Of a DNA stretch of 64,000 bases, positions 63,430-64,000 are shown one piece after another. Below the pieces are notes generated by a model that was not told the origin of the DNA, ran no database searches, and saw nothing but the letters and a program-made list of their open reading frames with translations. How positions within the stretch are numbered: position 1 is the stretch's first letter; each line of letters opens with the position of its first letter. Where the stretch lies: assembly GCA_054601695.1 (NCBI GenBank), contig BAAHQB010000042.1:682001-746000 (forward strand), written 5' to 3'. A program made the position numbers and the translations under genes. Source of the stretch: Amorphochlora amoebiformis (lineage: Eukaryota; Cercozoa; Chlorarachniophyceae).

Positions 63430-64000
63430 ATATCTATACATATATTAGTGTGTTATGCGTGTGATATGTTCAAAACTTACTATGTCAATGCTTATGCAAT
63501 GTTCTGCCAAGTTTTGGTATCCTCTCCCAGAATTTCTCTGTTACTGAGAGTTATACATCTCCTAGGTGGAGGCTAGATTCAATGACGGACTCTTGAAAAA
63601 GGACGTGGCCGTAGAAGACGTTGATGCCATTCGACCACGACCCAAACAATCTCCGGCCGAGCCCGAGGTCCCAGCCAAGCCTGAGTACGAGCTGCGGCCT
63701 GAACAGCTCGAGAAAGTGAAGGAGCACATACGCCTGAAATGGAAAGTCGGTGATGATGTCTTGGTATATTCCAATTCGCTTCAAAATTGGTTCAATGGCA
63801 AGATCATGGAGGTCTTTACAGATTCCCAGGGCGAGTGGCTGCGTGTGCAGTATAACAAGTTTAGCAAGGATATCCATCGAGAGGATCTCGACAGTATCCG
63901 ACCGACCGAGGAAGCCATCGACGCGTGGACTAAAACTTTATTCGGGAAGCCTGAGGTAAAGTTAGAGCCGATTCCCCCCCCGGTGCTCGACGACTCGATT
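60513..64000 (+). CDS. SPRY-domain protein with SH3-like repeats, partial at right edge
   Basis: Exons: 60513-60620 (or -60626), micro-exon 60644-60654, 60682-60743, 60883-62173, optional 62554-62595, 63566 to beyond the window. Phases match; the first exon enters in phase 1, so the start lies upstream and is not found. The first folded part ([35 protein letters not shown]) looks like an SH3-type barrel. The large exon holds a SPRY domain of about 170 residues ([59 protein letters not shown]), typically a protein-binding surface. A basic stretch and Ser/Glu-rich linker follow, then two related modules: [18 protein letters not shown] and [19 protein letters not shown], each ending in an IRP motif (DAIRP, DSIRP). 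Probably an adaptor or scaffold; partners unknown. The open frame at 60068-60328 may or may not be part of it. Confidence 0.83.
62905..63060. repeat. Long (TA)n arrays
   Basis: Two near-perfect (TA)n stretches of about 65-75 bp each, in the intron before exon 63566. Comparable long arrays occur at 3560-3640, 11263-11346, 13140-13214, 39795-39862 and 45040-45090. (TA)n makes up a large share of nearly every intron here. Confidence 0.95.

Overview
This window reads as nuclear DNA of a unicellular eukaryote. Genes are split into many short exons bounded by GT-AG splice sites, TAA and TAG act as stops, and the telomere-type hexamer TTAGGG/CCCTAA is abundant. I cannot name the lineage from the sequence. 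Introns are filled with (TA)n arrays, so almost every long open frame in the window is TYR-ILE-rich microsatellite translation. I rebuilt the genes by hand from non-TA islands, requiring a splice acceptor, a donor, an open frame and matching phase at every junction. No transcript was available.

Layout, left to right: (1) 1493-10068, minus: 14-exon gene, 440 aa, PH domain. (2) 10149-10890: open on both strands, unresolved. (3) 11785-25811, plus: 23-exon major facilitator superfamily transporter, 453 aa. (4) 25812-26486: intergenic, free of TA arrays. (5) 26487-27420: competing plus and minus readings. (6) 27599-30673, plus: 3' part of a hydrophobic protein of unknown function. (7) 30824-41944, minus: very exon-rich gene with a repeated charged module containing an ECTFKP-like motif. 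(8) 42210-57262, plus: 22-exon, 472-aa organellar tRNA threonylcarbamoyladenosine synthase (TsaD/Qri7/OSGEPL1), the firmest call here. (9) 58650-60081, minus: 106-aa orphan. (10) 60513-64000, plus, open at the right edge: SPRY-domain protein with SH3-like repeats. Genes 7 and 8 are divergent, about 265 bp apart.

The unusual biology is in the introns. At least 17 introns carry one to several copies of their own splice junction. Either the end of the upstream exon plus its 5' splice site is repeated downstream, or the 3' splice site plus the start of the next exon is repeated upstream. Copies are separated by (TA)n or compressed into minisatellites of 18, about 55, about 70 and about 120 bp. 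A second layer is a roughly 100-bp cassette found about 20 times inside intronic TTAGGG tracts, always in one orientation relative to the telomere repeat but either orientation relative to the host gene. These tracts often begin within a few bases of a donor or end at an acceptor. Putative introns of 25-29 nt coexist with kilobase introns.

The genes look unrelated in function (tRNA modification, transport, membrane or lipid binding, structural proteins); nothing indicates a pathway or operon.
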